A DNA stretch of 64,000 nucleotides from NCBI GenBank assembly GCA_045126975.1, contig JBGVPL010000006.1:4511-68510 (forward strand). The letters are read 5' to 3'. This document shows, piece after piece, positions 1-7,545 of the stretch. The position numbers and the translations under genes were made by a program. The DNA is from Aphodosoma sp045126975. GTDB lineage: Bacteria; Bacteroidota; Bacteroidia; Bacteroidales; Paludibacteraceae. Each line of letters opens with the position of its first letter. The first letter of the stretch is position 1. Under the pieces are notes generated by a model, which saw only the letters and a list, made by a program, of their open reading frames with translations, was not told the DNA's origin and did no database searches.

Positions 1-103
1 GTATTCTGCTACAAGTGTTGATAATTTGACTGTAATCGACAATATTGTAGAAAAATGTGTGATAGTTAAAGTGAATAGTAGCATATATAAAATCGTTATG
101 TAG
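1..103 (+). CDS. 3' end of a secreted T9SS-type repeat protein (partial)
   Basis: The gene enters from the left edge; only about 33 C-terminal residues are present, ending at TAG 101-103. The tail (…VIVKVNSSIYKIVM) matches in pattern the C-termini of the two secreted proteins ending at 5643 and 9780 (…VVKVNGEVYKTIVK in the latter). I infer another member of that OB-like repeat family with a degenerate type IX sorting domain. A G-rich hairpin followed by a T-run lies 35 bp downstream. The start and the rest of the protein are outside the window. Confidence 0.7.
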   Translation, partial: YSATSVDNLTVIDNIVEKCVIVKVNSSIYKIVM

Positions 104-137
104 TTATAATATATTGATTTATAGTGTATTATTTTAT

Positions 138-168
138 GGGGGGGGGTAGATGATACCCTCCCTTTTTT
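138..168 (+). terminator. Rho-independent terminator after the partial gene
   Basis: A run of nine G followed by TA pairs, with one G-U wobble, to TACCCTCCC across a 5-base loop, and is followed by six T. It lies between the stop at 103 and the next gene start at 263. Confidence 0.65.
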
Positions 169-186
169 ATAAAAATATGATTTTTA

Positions 187-217
187 TTGCATATTTTTGA
201 AAAAAATAGTAAATTTG
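187..217 (+). promoter_or_regulatory. Bacteroidota-type promoter
   Basis: TTG at 187-189, a 20 bp gap, then TAAATTTG at 210-217 fit the -33/-7 consensus of Bacteroidota sigma factor. The site is about 45 bp before the ATG at 263. Confidence 0.5.
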
Positions 218-262
218 CACTTTCATTAAAAACAAATATTAAATCAATAAAAACAAAAAATT

Positions 263-1816
263 ATGAAAAAACTATTACTTTTAAATCTTTTACTATTGGT
301 AGTATGTGTGTTTTCTAATGCACAGAGTATTGATGTGATGCGTGAAGGTGCAGCTTTTTCTATGATTTCGCCTAGCGCACAATACATTGCAGGTAATGTA
401 GATGATGTTGCTGTTTATTACAATTCAGAGTCAAAATTTGCAGTTACTCTCGAAGGTGAAAATCTTGATGATGGAGGTTGTTTTGTGTGGGATATGAACG
501 ACAAAGGTCAACTTGCTGTGGATTGGAAAAAACAAGCAGCAATTTGGTCAGAAGCAGATGAATATGAGATACTTCCTTTGCCTGAAAAATTGAGTAGAAA
601 AGAGAAAGCATATTCTGCTGCTCGTTGTATTACAAATGATGGTAAAACAGTGGTTGTTTCTTTCGGAGACCCAACTATCAGTGTTTATGTTTACTCTCTT
701 GATGCAGATGGAATTTGGGAGATGACTAAACTTCCTATGCCTACTGAAGACCCTATTCTCCACCAAATGCCACAATTTGCTGCTCCTATGGGTATTAATG
801 ATGATGCTACACGTATCATGGGACGTTATCGTATTGATACAGGTCTTGAAGAGTTGCCTTTTGTTTGGGAAAAGAATGCTGATGGTGAATGGGTTATTCG
901 TTGGGTTGCTATGAATTTTATTTGTAAAGGAGGTAAAACTGATGCTGTATATCCTGGCGAATTTGACTGGGATGGTTCTGGTTATAGCACAGAAGTAGAA
1001 CCTGGAAAAGAAAAAAGTGAATGGCAAGAAGAGTATGAGAAAGCTTATGCAGAATACGATCAAATGTGGCTTGATTATGAAGCTACAATTAATGCTCTTG
1101 CAACTGGTTATTATTGGAATGCTGCAGGTAGTCTTTCTGGTATGCGTTTGAGTAAAAATGGTAAATATGTAAATGCTCAAATCTCTAAAGATGGTGCAGG
1201 TACATTCCCTGCTGTAATTGACCTTGATGCAGATACAGTTTATGTATTTACTTGTAATCCAGGTGCAGGTTGTTTGTCAGTAACAAATAGTGGTGTAATT
1301 TCAATTCAAGGTATAATGGATTATTTCTCATGGACATACGTTTCGTCTATTGAGGATCCAACAAAATCAGTAACATTGACTGATTATATTATGTCAAGAA
1401 CTTCAGGAAAAATTAATCTTGTTGAGTATATGACATACGAAACACCTGATGGTCCACGTGTTGCCGAAGGTACTGCTACATTTGCATCTAATGATAATGG
1501 TTTTGTTAGTTGGCAATATAATGGTTTTGGTGATAATCAACGTTATGAGACATTTGTTGTTAAATATGATGCTGATGTTGCTAATGATGTAGTATTTGAC
1601 GGAGAAATGAGTGTATATCCTAATCCAACTGACGGAATATTGTATTTCTCTGATAATATGGACAATGTACAATTGCTGGATGTTACCGGTCGTGTTGTTT
1701 ATGAAGTGTCAGAAGTAGTAAACTGTATCGACCTCACAACATTAGCATCAGGCACATACATTCTTACTGCAGAGAAAGAGGGTAGGGTTGTAACGACTAA
1801 GATAGTGAAGAATTAA
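263..1816 (+). CDS. Secreted T9SS cargo protein, family A (HAF-like)
   Basis: A 517-residue protein with a Sec signal peptide (about residues 1-20, ending SNAQS) and a C-terminal type IX sorting domain (about 446-517, YPNPTDGILYF then GTYIL and KIVKN). The body contains motifs such as DMNDKGQLAV and ITNDGKTVVV that resemble HAF-type beta repeats; this is an inference and no catalytic motif is visible. It is closely related to the next gene and to the gene at 5828, so the three form family A of a local paralogue array. Likely exported and cell-surface bound or released. Function unknown. Confidence 0.85.
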   Translation: MKKLLLLNLLLLVVCVFSNAQSIDVMREGAAFSMISPSAQYIAGNVDDVAVYYNSESKFAVTLEGENLDDGGCFVWDMNDKGQLAVDWKKQAAIWSEADEYEILPLPEKLSRKEKAYSAARCITNDGKTVVVSFGDPTISVYVYSLDADGIWEMTKLPMPTEDPILHQMPQFAAPMGINDDATRIMGRYRIDTGLEELPFVWEKNADGEWVIRWVAMNFICKGGKTDAVYPGEFDWDGSGYSTEVEPGKEKSEWQEEYEKAYAEYDQMWLDYEATINALATGYYWNAAGSLSGMRLSKNGKYVNAQISKDGAGTFPAVIDLDADTVYVFTCNPGAGCLSVTNSGVISIQGIMDYFSWTYVSSIEDPTKSVTLTDYIMSRTSGKINLVEYMTYETPDGPRVAEGTATFASNDNGFVSWQYNGFGDNQRYETFVVKYDADVANDVVFDGEMSVYPNPTDGILYFSDNMDNVQLLDVTGRVVYEVSEVVNCIDLTTLASGTYILTAEKEGRVVTTKIVKN

Positions 1817-1821
1817 AAATA

Positions 1822-1849
1822 GTAGAGACGCAATATATTGCGTCTCTAC
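1822..1849. repeat. Dispersed palindrome GAGACGCAAT/ATTGCGTCTC, copy 1
   Basis: A perfect 28-bp palindrome (GTAGAGACGC, 8 central A/T bases, GCGTCTCTAC) just after the stop at 1816. The same element recurs at 5666, 7372, 7419, 12693, 12736, 21323 and inside a gene at 21654. Confidence 0.9.
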
Positions 1850-1875
1850 AATTCTAACCACTAATCTATACCAAT

Positions 1876-3444
1876 ATGAAAAAAGTATTATTGATATTAT
1901 TGTGCATTATGCATTATGCATTATGCATTGAAATAAATGCTCAGGTTATTACCAGTGTGATGGATGCTCCTTATACTAGTATATCAAATAATGGAGTGTA
2001 TTCTTTTGGTAATTATGAGGATATAGCATTTTATTATAATGCAGAGACAGGTTATAAACTTGCGTTGCAAGGTGATGCTCTTGATGATGGAGGTTGTTGG
2101 GTTTGGGATGTTAATGATTTAGGACAATTGGCTGTAGAACATAAAAAACAGGCTGCTATTTGGACTGAAGCGGATGGTTATGAGTATCTTCCTTTGCCAG
2201 AAGGAGTATCGAAGCGTGCCTATACTGCTGCTCGTTGTATTACTAATGATGGTAGGGTTGTGATTGTTTCTGTTGGTTCTCCTACAGAAGAGATATATGT
2301 CTATACTTTGGGAGAAGATGGAATATACACAATTGAAAAACTCCCTATTCCATACGAGGATCCAATGTTTCACCAAGGATTTCAGTTTATAGCACCATGT
2401 GATATTGCTGAAAAAGGTGATTTGATTATTGGTCGTTATCGTATTGACACAGGATTTGAGGAATTACCTCTTATGTGGACAAAAGATTCGGCTGGTATTT
2501 GGAGTTATGATTGGATGAATCTTGATTTCATTATAGAAGGGGCAAAAACGGATGCAGTATATCCTGGCGAATTTGAATTTGATGGAGCTGGTTATAGTAC
2601 AGAAATAGAACCAGGACAAGAAAAAAGCGAGTGGCAAGCAGAATATGATAAAGCATGGGATGAGTATTATGAGAAATTAATAGATTATTATAATACAGTG
2701 TATGCTAATGCTTCAGGTTATTTTTATTCAGGCAGTGGAGATATTTCAGGTATTGCTTTGAGTAATAATGGTCGTTTTGCCAAGATGAATATCTCTTATC
2801 AGCCAAATGGTTCAGAATATGTACAAGGGAATTACCCTGTGGTATATGAATTTGCTACTGATTCGATGTATTTCTTTACTTGTCGTCCTGGTGCTGCATG
2901 TTTGTCTGTTACTGATGATGGTGAAGTTTCATTGAGAGGAGCAGCTGATTATTTTTCTTGGTCGTATGTTTCTTCAATTCATCATCCCGATTCAGCTACG
3001 ACTCTTACAGAATGGGCTTTACATAAGTCTAATGGCAAAATTAATCTTGCTGATTCTATGACTTATTATACACCAGATGGACCTCGTGTTGCTGAAGGTA
3101 CAGCCACATTAGCTTCTTCGGGTAATGCTTTTGTAACATGGCAATATAATGGTTTTGGTGATTATATGCGTTATGAAAGTTATTTTGTGCGCTTTGATGT
3201 TGGTACAGATGTAGAACCTATTGAGCAAACTGACATGGGTATATATCCAAATCCTACGAATGATGTTATTTATATTCCTAATGGATTGTCGGATATTAAA
3301 ATATTTGATATTGCGGGGCGTCAACTATATTTGTCATCTAATGTAGATACGATGATTGATTTATCTTATTTTAAATCAGGGGCATATATACTCGTTGCTT
3401 TTGATGGTGAAAAAATTATTTCTACTAAAATAATCAAAAATTAA
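1876..3444 (+). CDS. Secreted T9SS cargo protein, family A (HAF-like)
   Basis: A 522-residue paralogue of the preceding protein, sharing blocks such as KKQAAIWTEADGYE, YPGEFEFDGAGYSTE and TPDGPRVAEGTAT. Signal peptide about 1-23 and a C-terminal sorting domain (about 454-522, YPNPTNDVIYIP). The hydrophobic core of the signal peptide, CIMHYALCI, is encoded by a tandem ATTATGC heptamer array (1899-1930) identical in type to non-coding arrays elsewhere in the window. Probably surface-exported; function unknown. The next gene follows after only 12 bp, so they may be co-transcribed. Confidence 0.85.
   Translation: MKKVLLILLCIMHYALCIEINAQVITSVMDAPYTSISNNGVYSFGNYEDIAFYYNAETGYKLALQGDALDDGGCWVWDVNDLGQLAVEHKKQAAIWTEADGYEYLPLPEGVSKRAYTAARCITNDGRVVIVSVGSPTEEIYVYTLGEDGIYTIEKLPIPYEDPMFHQGFQFIAPCDIAEKGDLIIGRYRIDTGFEELPLMWTKDSAGIWSYDWMNLDFIIEGAKTDAVYPGEFEFDGAGYSTEIEPGQEKSEWQAEYDKAWDEYYEKLIDYYNTVYANASGYFYSGSGDISGIALSNNGRFAKMNISYQPNGSEYVQGNYPVVYEFATDSMYFFTCRPGAACLSVTDDGEVSLRGAADYFSWSYVSSIHHPDSATTLTEWALHKSNGKINLADSMTYYTPDGPRVAEGTATLASSGNAFVTWQYNGFGDYMRYESYFVRFDVGTDVEPIEQTDMGIYPNPTNDVIYIPNGLSDIKIFDIAGRQLYLSSNVDTMIDLSYFKSGAYILVAFDGEKIISTKIIKN
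1899..1930 (+). repeat. (ATTATGC)n heptamer array forming a signal-peptide core
   Basis: About four tandem copies of GCATTAT lie inside the coding region of the family A gene and encode CIMHYALCI. The array reads the same peptide cycle (I-M-H-Y-A-L-C) in all three frames of this strand. Confidence 0.9.
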
Positions 3445-3456
3445 TAATTTAAAATT

Positions 3457-5643
3457 ATGAGAAAGTTATATTCTATTATTATTTGTGCATTGTGCATTAT
3501 GCATTGTGCATTAGCTCAAGCTCAAAATGAAGTTGAGTGTTCTACTATTGCTGAAGTCAAAGCATTGTCAGATGGCACTAAATGTGCTTATATAGGTAAT
3601 GCAACTACAACTTATTATTACGACAATTATGGTGTTGTAATGCAAGACGCTACAGGTGCTATCTTGTTGTATAACAAATATCTTGGTGCTGCTAAGGCAG
3701 GAACAGATGAAACTATCAAAACTACTGTAAATATGCAAATTACAGATGTGTGGGGTACTTTCAAAAAAGAGAGTGGTGGCCTTATTGATCGTATTGTTAT
3801 GTCTGATGAAGATGCTGAGTTTATTGATATTAAAAATTCTTCAGCAACATTTACACCAGAAGTTATTGATTTTGATGTTTATGTTACAAAATTAGATCAA
3901 TACAAAGGTGTAGCTGTGACATTCAATGAAATCAATATCCGCAGTGTAGGCGAATCACTTAATAGCGAGTTTTATTCTCCAACAACAGGTGCAACATTGT
4001 ATGTTCCTTTTGATAATCGTATTGGTAATATGCCGGTTAAAGCAAGCGTTAGTGGTTTCCTTGGACGTGATGCTAATGGAAGAAATATTTTCAAAGTAGG
4101 TTCGAAAGAAGATCTTAAACCATTGTCTTTTGCTGCTATTAAAGATATTAAGAATATTGTATTTAAATATGAAGAGAATCTTAATTACGACTTACTTGAT
4201 ACATTTGCTGTATCTCATGTAATTAAAGAGGCTGCAAAAACAATCGTTTATATTCAAGAAAAGGACCGCTACGAACCAAACCATTATGATTTAGGTTTGC
4301 GTATTGAAGTGCCATCTGTAGTTGATATTGAAAAAGGTGATTATATCGCAGGTCTTTATGGTAAATTCCGTCCTTTTGCTGGTGATTCAGTTTCTGGTTT
4401 GAAAGGTGCATCTTTCTATCAAAATGCTGAACGTCAAATTAAAGTAGTTGCTACTGGTGCTGATTGTCGTTCTTTGGCTAAAAATATCTATACTCTTACA
4501 AGTGATGGTATGCAAAATGCCTATCGTTATGAATCTACGTTGGTTGTTTTCTCTGGCGGTTCTATTCAAAAAAATAGCGATGGTACATATAGCTATGTTA
4601 TTGAAAATGAAAATGGCACAGGTCGTCAATCTGTTCGCTTTGTAGTATCTGGTGTAGAAGATTTGTCTGCTTATGCCGGAAAATCATGTGCAGTTCGTGG
4701 TATTCTTGATGTAGCCAACAACTATCCAACAACACAATTTACTATCATTTGTCGCAATGCACAAGATGTAATTGAACCAGTTCTTCAATTCAATAGTATC
4801 AAAGCACTTATCCAATCTGGCGAACTTGGTACTGATGTCGTTTACGAATTGACTAATCCAGTGCTTGTAACATACACATTTGCTAAAACTCAAAATACAC
4901 CAACATATTATTTCGTAGTTCAAGACGAAACAGCAGGTATTGTTGTTGACCTTAACGTAACTCCTATGGAAACAATCCAAGCTGGCGATTCAATTGTAGG
5001 ACTTCGTGGAGTTTATAACAATACTCGTGGTATGACAACTGATTTCCTTGCTGTTAATGAATTAGATCGTACTAATATCGTTGTTAAAAATCGTGGAAAT
5101 GAAGTGAAGGGTATCGAGGTAACATTTGCTGAAATTCTTGCAGATAAAAGTCTTTATGAAAACCGTGTAGTTACAGTGAAGAATATCAAACTTGGCTCTG
5201 TTTTCCACTCAGGTACAGACTATATGCCAGAAGATGCTGTTGAAGGTTGCTTCATTCAAGGTAAAGACACCATATATTATACAACAGGTGCGAATGCGGG
5301 CAATTTCGAATTTTATGATTATATGACAATCACTGGTGTGGTTGATAATATGGTAATTGGCGAATACTATTCTATTTGGCCTTTATCACAAAATCATATT
5401 ATCGATTTAGGACAAGCTCCTGTAGCTTTAGAAAATATTGTTATGAATGCTAATATTTATTCTAATAATCATACAATTTTCGTTGAAACTCTCGAAGGAT
5501 CAATAATTAGAGTATTTAATTTGCAAGGACAATGTCTATATCAAACTACATCAACAGACTTCCTTACAACCATTGCCAACATCACAGAGCAAACAGTGAT
5601 AATCATGGTCAACAACACAGCTTACAAGTTGATAGTTAAATAA
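3457..5643 (+). CDS. Secreted T9SS cargo protein, family B (OB-like repeats)
   Basis: A 728-residue protein with a signal peptide (about 1-22) whose core CALCIMHCAL again comes from a heptamer array at 3483-3512. The body repeats a module seen at about 25-140 and again near 445-560: an 'IKALxxGT.VxY' start, then 'VVQDETAGIVV', then 'AGDSIVGLRGVY'. This resembles OB-fold-like modules of secreted Bacteroidota proteins (inference). The last 70 residues (NIYSNNHTIFVETLEGSIIR…) form a degenerate sorting domain without the YPNP motif. No active site is visible. Related to the partial gene at 1 and those at 7546 and 9855. Confidence 0.85.
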   Translation: MRKLYSIIICALCIMHCALAQAQNEVECSTIAEVKALSDGTKCAYIGNATTTYYYDNYGVVMQDATGAILLYNKYLGAAKAGTDETIKTTVNMQITDVWGTFKKESGGLIDRIVMSDEDAEFIDIKNSSATFTPEVIDFDVYVTKLDQYKGVAVTFNEINIRSVGESLNSEFYSPTTGATLYVPFDNRIGNMPVKASVSGFLGRDANGRNIFKVGSKEDLKPLSFAAIKDIKNIVFKYEENLNYDLLDTFAVSHVIKEAAKTIVYIQEKDRYEPNHYDLGLRIEVPSVVDIEKGDYIAGLYGKFRPFAGDSVSGLKGASFYQNAERQIKVVATGADCRSLAKNIYTLTSDGMQNAYRYESTLVVFSGGSIQKNSDGTYSYVIENENGTGRQSVRFVVSGVEDLSAYAGKSCAVRGILDVANNYPTTQFTIICRNAQDVIEPVLQFNSIKALIQSGELGTDVVYELTNPVLVTYTFAKTQNTPTYYFVVQDETAGIVVDLNVTPMETIQAGDSIVGLRGVYNNTRGMTTDFLAVNELDRTNIVVKNRGNEVKGIEVTFAEILADKSLYENRVVTVKNIKLGSVFHSGTDYMPEDAVEGCFIQGKDTIYYTTGANAGNFEFYDYMTITGVVDNMVIGEYYSIWPLSQNHIIDLGQAPVALENIVMNANIYSNNHTIFVETLEGSIIRVFNLQGQCLYQTTSTDFLTTIANITEQTVIIMVNNTAYKLIVK
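3483..3512 (+). repeat. (ATTGTGC/ATTATGC)n heptamer array inside a signal peptide
   Basis: Tandem TGTGCAT and TATGCAT heptamers encode CALCIMHCAL in the family B gene starting at 3457. Confidence 0.85.
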
Positions 5644-5665
5644 TAAAATGGTAATTATACACATA

Positions 5666-5697
5666 GTAGAGACGCAATACATTGCGTCTCTTTTTTT
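5666..5697 (+). terminator. Palindrome copy followed by T-run (likely terminator)
   Basis: The GAGACGCAAT/ATTGCGTCTC palindrome is followed directly by seven T, giving an intrinsic-terminator shape 23 bp after the stop at 5643. Confidence 0.75.
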
Positions 5698-5755
5698 ATA
5701 TTTGCTACTAAAACTTATAGATTTATTTGAACATCTATAAGTTTTATGAAAAATT

Positions 5756-5782
5756 CAACTTTCAACTTTCAATTTTCAACTT
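5756..5782. repeat. (AACTTTC)n heptamer array
   Basis: Tandem CAACTTTC/CAATTTTC units with a 7-bp period, immediately upstream of a promoter element. Confidence 0.8.
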
Positions 5783-5789
5783 TTTTTTG

Positions 5790-5797
5790 TACCTTTG
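5790..5797 (+). promoter_or_regulatory. -7 element TACCTTTG
   Basis: TACCTTTG matches the Bacteroidota -7 consensus 30 bp before the ATG at 5828. The expected -33 TTTG is replaced by the TTTC of the adjoining heptamer array, so the promoter may be weak or partly built from the repeat. Confidence 0.55.
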
Positions 5798-5827
5798 CGC
5801 TTTCAAAAAAAATAAAATTTTATAAAC

Positions 5828-7366
5828 ATGAAAAAATTTACTTTATTCTTTTTTTGCATCATCTCGTGCACGCTATGCATTTTCTTAAATGCACAATCAA
5901 TCGACTATACTAAAGATGGTCGTCATTATTACATTGCATCACCTAATGGCCGTTATTTTACTGGTACAGTAGAGGAAGGTCCTGCTTGTTTTTTTGATGC
6001 AGAAACAAAAGAACATCTTGCATCTGAAGATGATTCTGTTGCTATTTATGCAATCACCAATGATGGTATTGCTTGCGGTTCTTTGATGGGACAACCAGCT
6101 GTTTGGGTACGTGGTAAAGAGTGGAAACAACTTCCTCCTGTAAAACTTAAAGGCAAAGAGCCAATTAGTGGTGAAGTTAATGGTATGTCAGCTGATGCAA
6201 CTAAGTTTGTAACAATGGTGAAATATCAAAATGGTGAAAATGTAGATATTCGTGGTATTTATTATCAATTAACAAAATTTGAAGATTGGGATATAGATAC
6301 TTGTTGGTCAGTAGAATCATTACCAATTCCAACTAAAGCTGATTTGCTTTATAATCAAGCTCCTCAATTCATTCAAATTTGCGGTATGAACTATGATGGT
6401 GATCGCATTTTAGGTCGCTATATGCTTGCTGATGGTAAACGTCAAGTGCCATTTATCTGGCAAAAAGGCGAAGATGGTAAATGGTCAGTCAACTTCGTAG
6501 CTCAACGTTGCTTATTCGCAGAAGAGGTAGTAAATGGAGATATTACACTTCCTGAGCGTGAGGGTCTTACTGGTAATGATATTCTTGATTATGATGTTTT
6601 CCGTCAGTCAGTTGAAACAGGTATTATTTACGACCTTTCTCCATATTCTCTCTTTGCATGGACAGGTAGCGGACGCTATATCCCTGTTTCTGTAAATATC
6701 GCTGATGAAACTAATCCAGAGATGAGTGTTTACTATGCAGCAGTGATTGATGTTGATAGAGACACTCTTGTAGTGCTTACAGCAGTGCCAAATGCTGGAT
6801 CTATTTCTGTAAATGACAAAGGAGAAGTGTTTGTTTATACTCCACAACTTAGCACATTCCGTGATACATACGTAGTTTCTATTGAAAAACCAGCAGAAGC
6901 CGTATCTCTCATCGAATACACAAAACAACGCACAAATGGACAAATAGACCTTGCACAATATATGACATATCGTCGTGGCGGTACTGACGAAAATCCAGAA
7001 ATGGTAGCTGCTGCAGGTTCTGCAATTTGGGCAAATGAAGGTAATGCATTCGTAACATTTAACTATGACGAATGGAATGAAACAAAACTTCCTCATTGCT
7101 ATATGGTAAGACTTGGTGCACCAGTAGCAGTAGAAAGAGTAGAAGTAGAGCAACTTGCTGTATATCCAAATCCAACAAATGGCATAATTTACTTTGAAAA
7201 CCAACTCACAGATGTTGCTATTTATGACATCACAGGTAGTCTTGTGTATTCACAATCAGTAGCAGAACAATCAATCAACCTTTCAGCTTTGAATGCGGGT
7301 ACATATATTCTCACAGCTAAATCTGAAGGTGCTACTATCATTACAAAAGTAATGGTTACTCGTTAA
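5828..7366 (+). CDS. Secreted T9SS cargo protein, family A (HAF-like)
   Basis: A 512-residue third member of family A. Signal peptide about 1-22 (ending LNAQS); its CIISCTLCI core looks like a decayed ATTATGC heptamer array. The middle shares features with the other two copies (AITNDGIACG, LGRYMLADGKRQVPFIW, YVVSIEKPAEAVSLIEY) but is more diverged. The C-terminal sorting domain begins near residue 444 (YPNPTNGIIYF) and ends GTYILTAKSEGATIITK. Own promoter element at 5790 and a palindrome/T-run terminator after the stop. Function unknown. Confidence 0.85.
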   Translation: MKKFTLFFFCIISCTLCIFLNAQSIDYTKDGRHYYIASPNGRYFTGTVEEGPACFFDAETKEHLASEDDSVAIYAITNDGIACGSLMGQPAVWVRGKEWKQLPPVKLKGKEPISGEVNGMSADATKFVTMVKYQNGENVDIRGIYYQLTKFEDWDIDTCWSVESLPIPTKADLLYNQAPQFIQICGMNYDGDRILGRYMLADGKRQVPFIWQKGEDGKWSVNFVAQRCLFAEEVVNGDITLPEREGLTGNDILDYDVFRQSVETGIIYDLSPYSLFAWTGSGRYIPVSVNIADETNPEMSVYYAAVIDVDRDTLVVLTAVPNAGSISVNDKGEVFVYTPQLSTFRDTYVVSIEKPAEAVSLIEYTKQRTNGQIDLAQYMTYRRGGTDENPEMVAAAGSAIWANEGNAFVTFNYDEWNETKLPHCYMVRLGAPVAVERVEVEQLAVYPNPTNGIIYFENQLTDVAIYDITGSLVYSQSVAEQSINLSALNAGTYILTAKSEGATIITKVMVTR

Positions 7367-7371
7367 AAATA

Positions 7372-7449
7372 GTAGAGACGCAATACATTGCGTCTCTTTT
7401 TTTTGTTGATTTTATTTGAGACGCAATTTATTGCGTCTCTACTTTTTTG
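7372..7449. repeat. Palindrome doublet (two GAGACGCAAT elements)
   Basis: One palindrome with a T-run at 7372-7404 is followed 20 bp later by a second palindrome at 7419-7442. The whole arrangement, including the intervening TTGATTTTATT, is nearly identical to 12693-12768, so the doublet behaves as a repeat unit. The first half can terminate transcription of the gene ending at 7366. Confidence 0.85.
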
Positions 7450-7467
7450 TGACGGTTACAAAAAAAA

Positions 7468-7499
7468 TTTGCAGATATGAAAGAATTTTATTACCTTTG
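7468..7499 (+). promoter_or_regulatory. Bacteroidota-type promoter
   Basis: TTTG at 7468-7471, 20 bp gap, TACCTTTG at 7492-7499; about 45 bp before the ATG at 7546. A close consensus match. Confidence 0.75.
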
Positions 7500-7545
7500 T
7501 ACGTTTAATAAATACGAATGTTAAACCTTTAGAAAATAATACATT

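Noticed and set aside
548..1180. Long antisense open frame opposite the first family A gene
   Set aside because: It mirrors codon bias of the real gene; its peptide is dominated by I, T, S, N and F and has no start context. The same holds for other antisense frames, such as 6608-7204 and 51971-52684.
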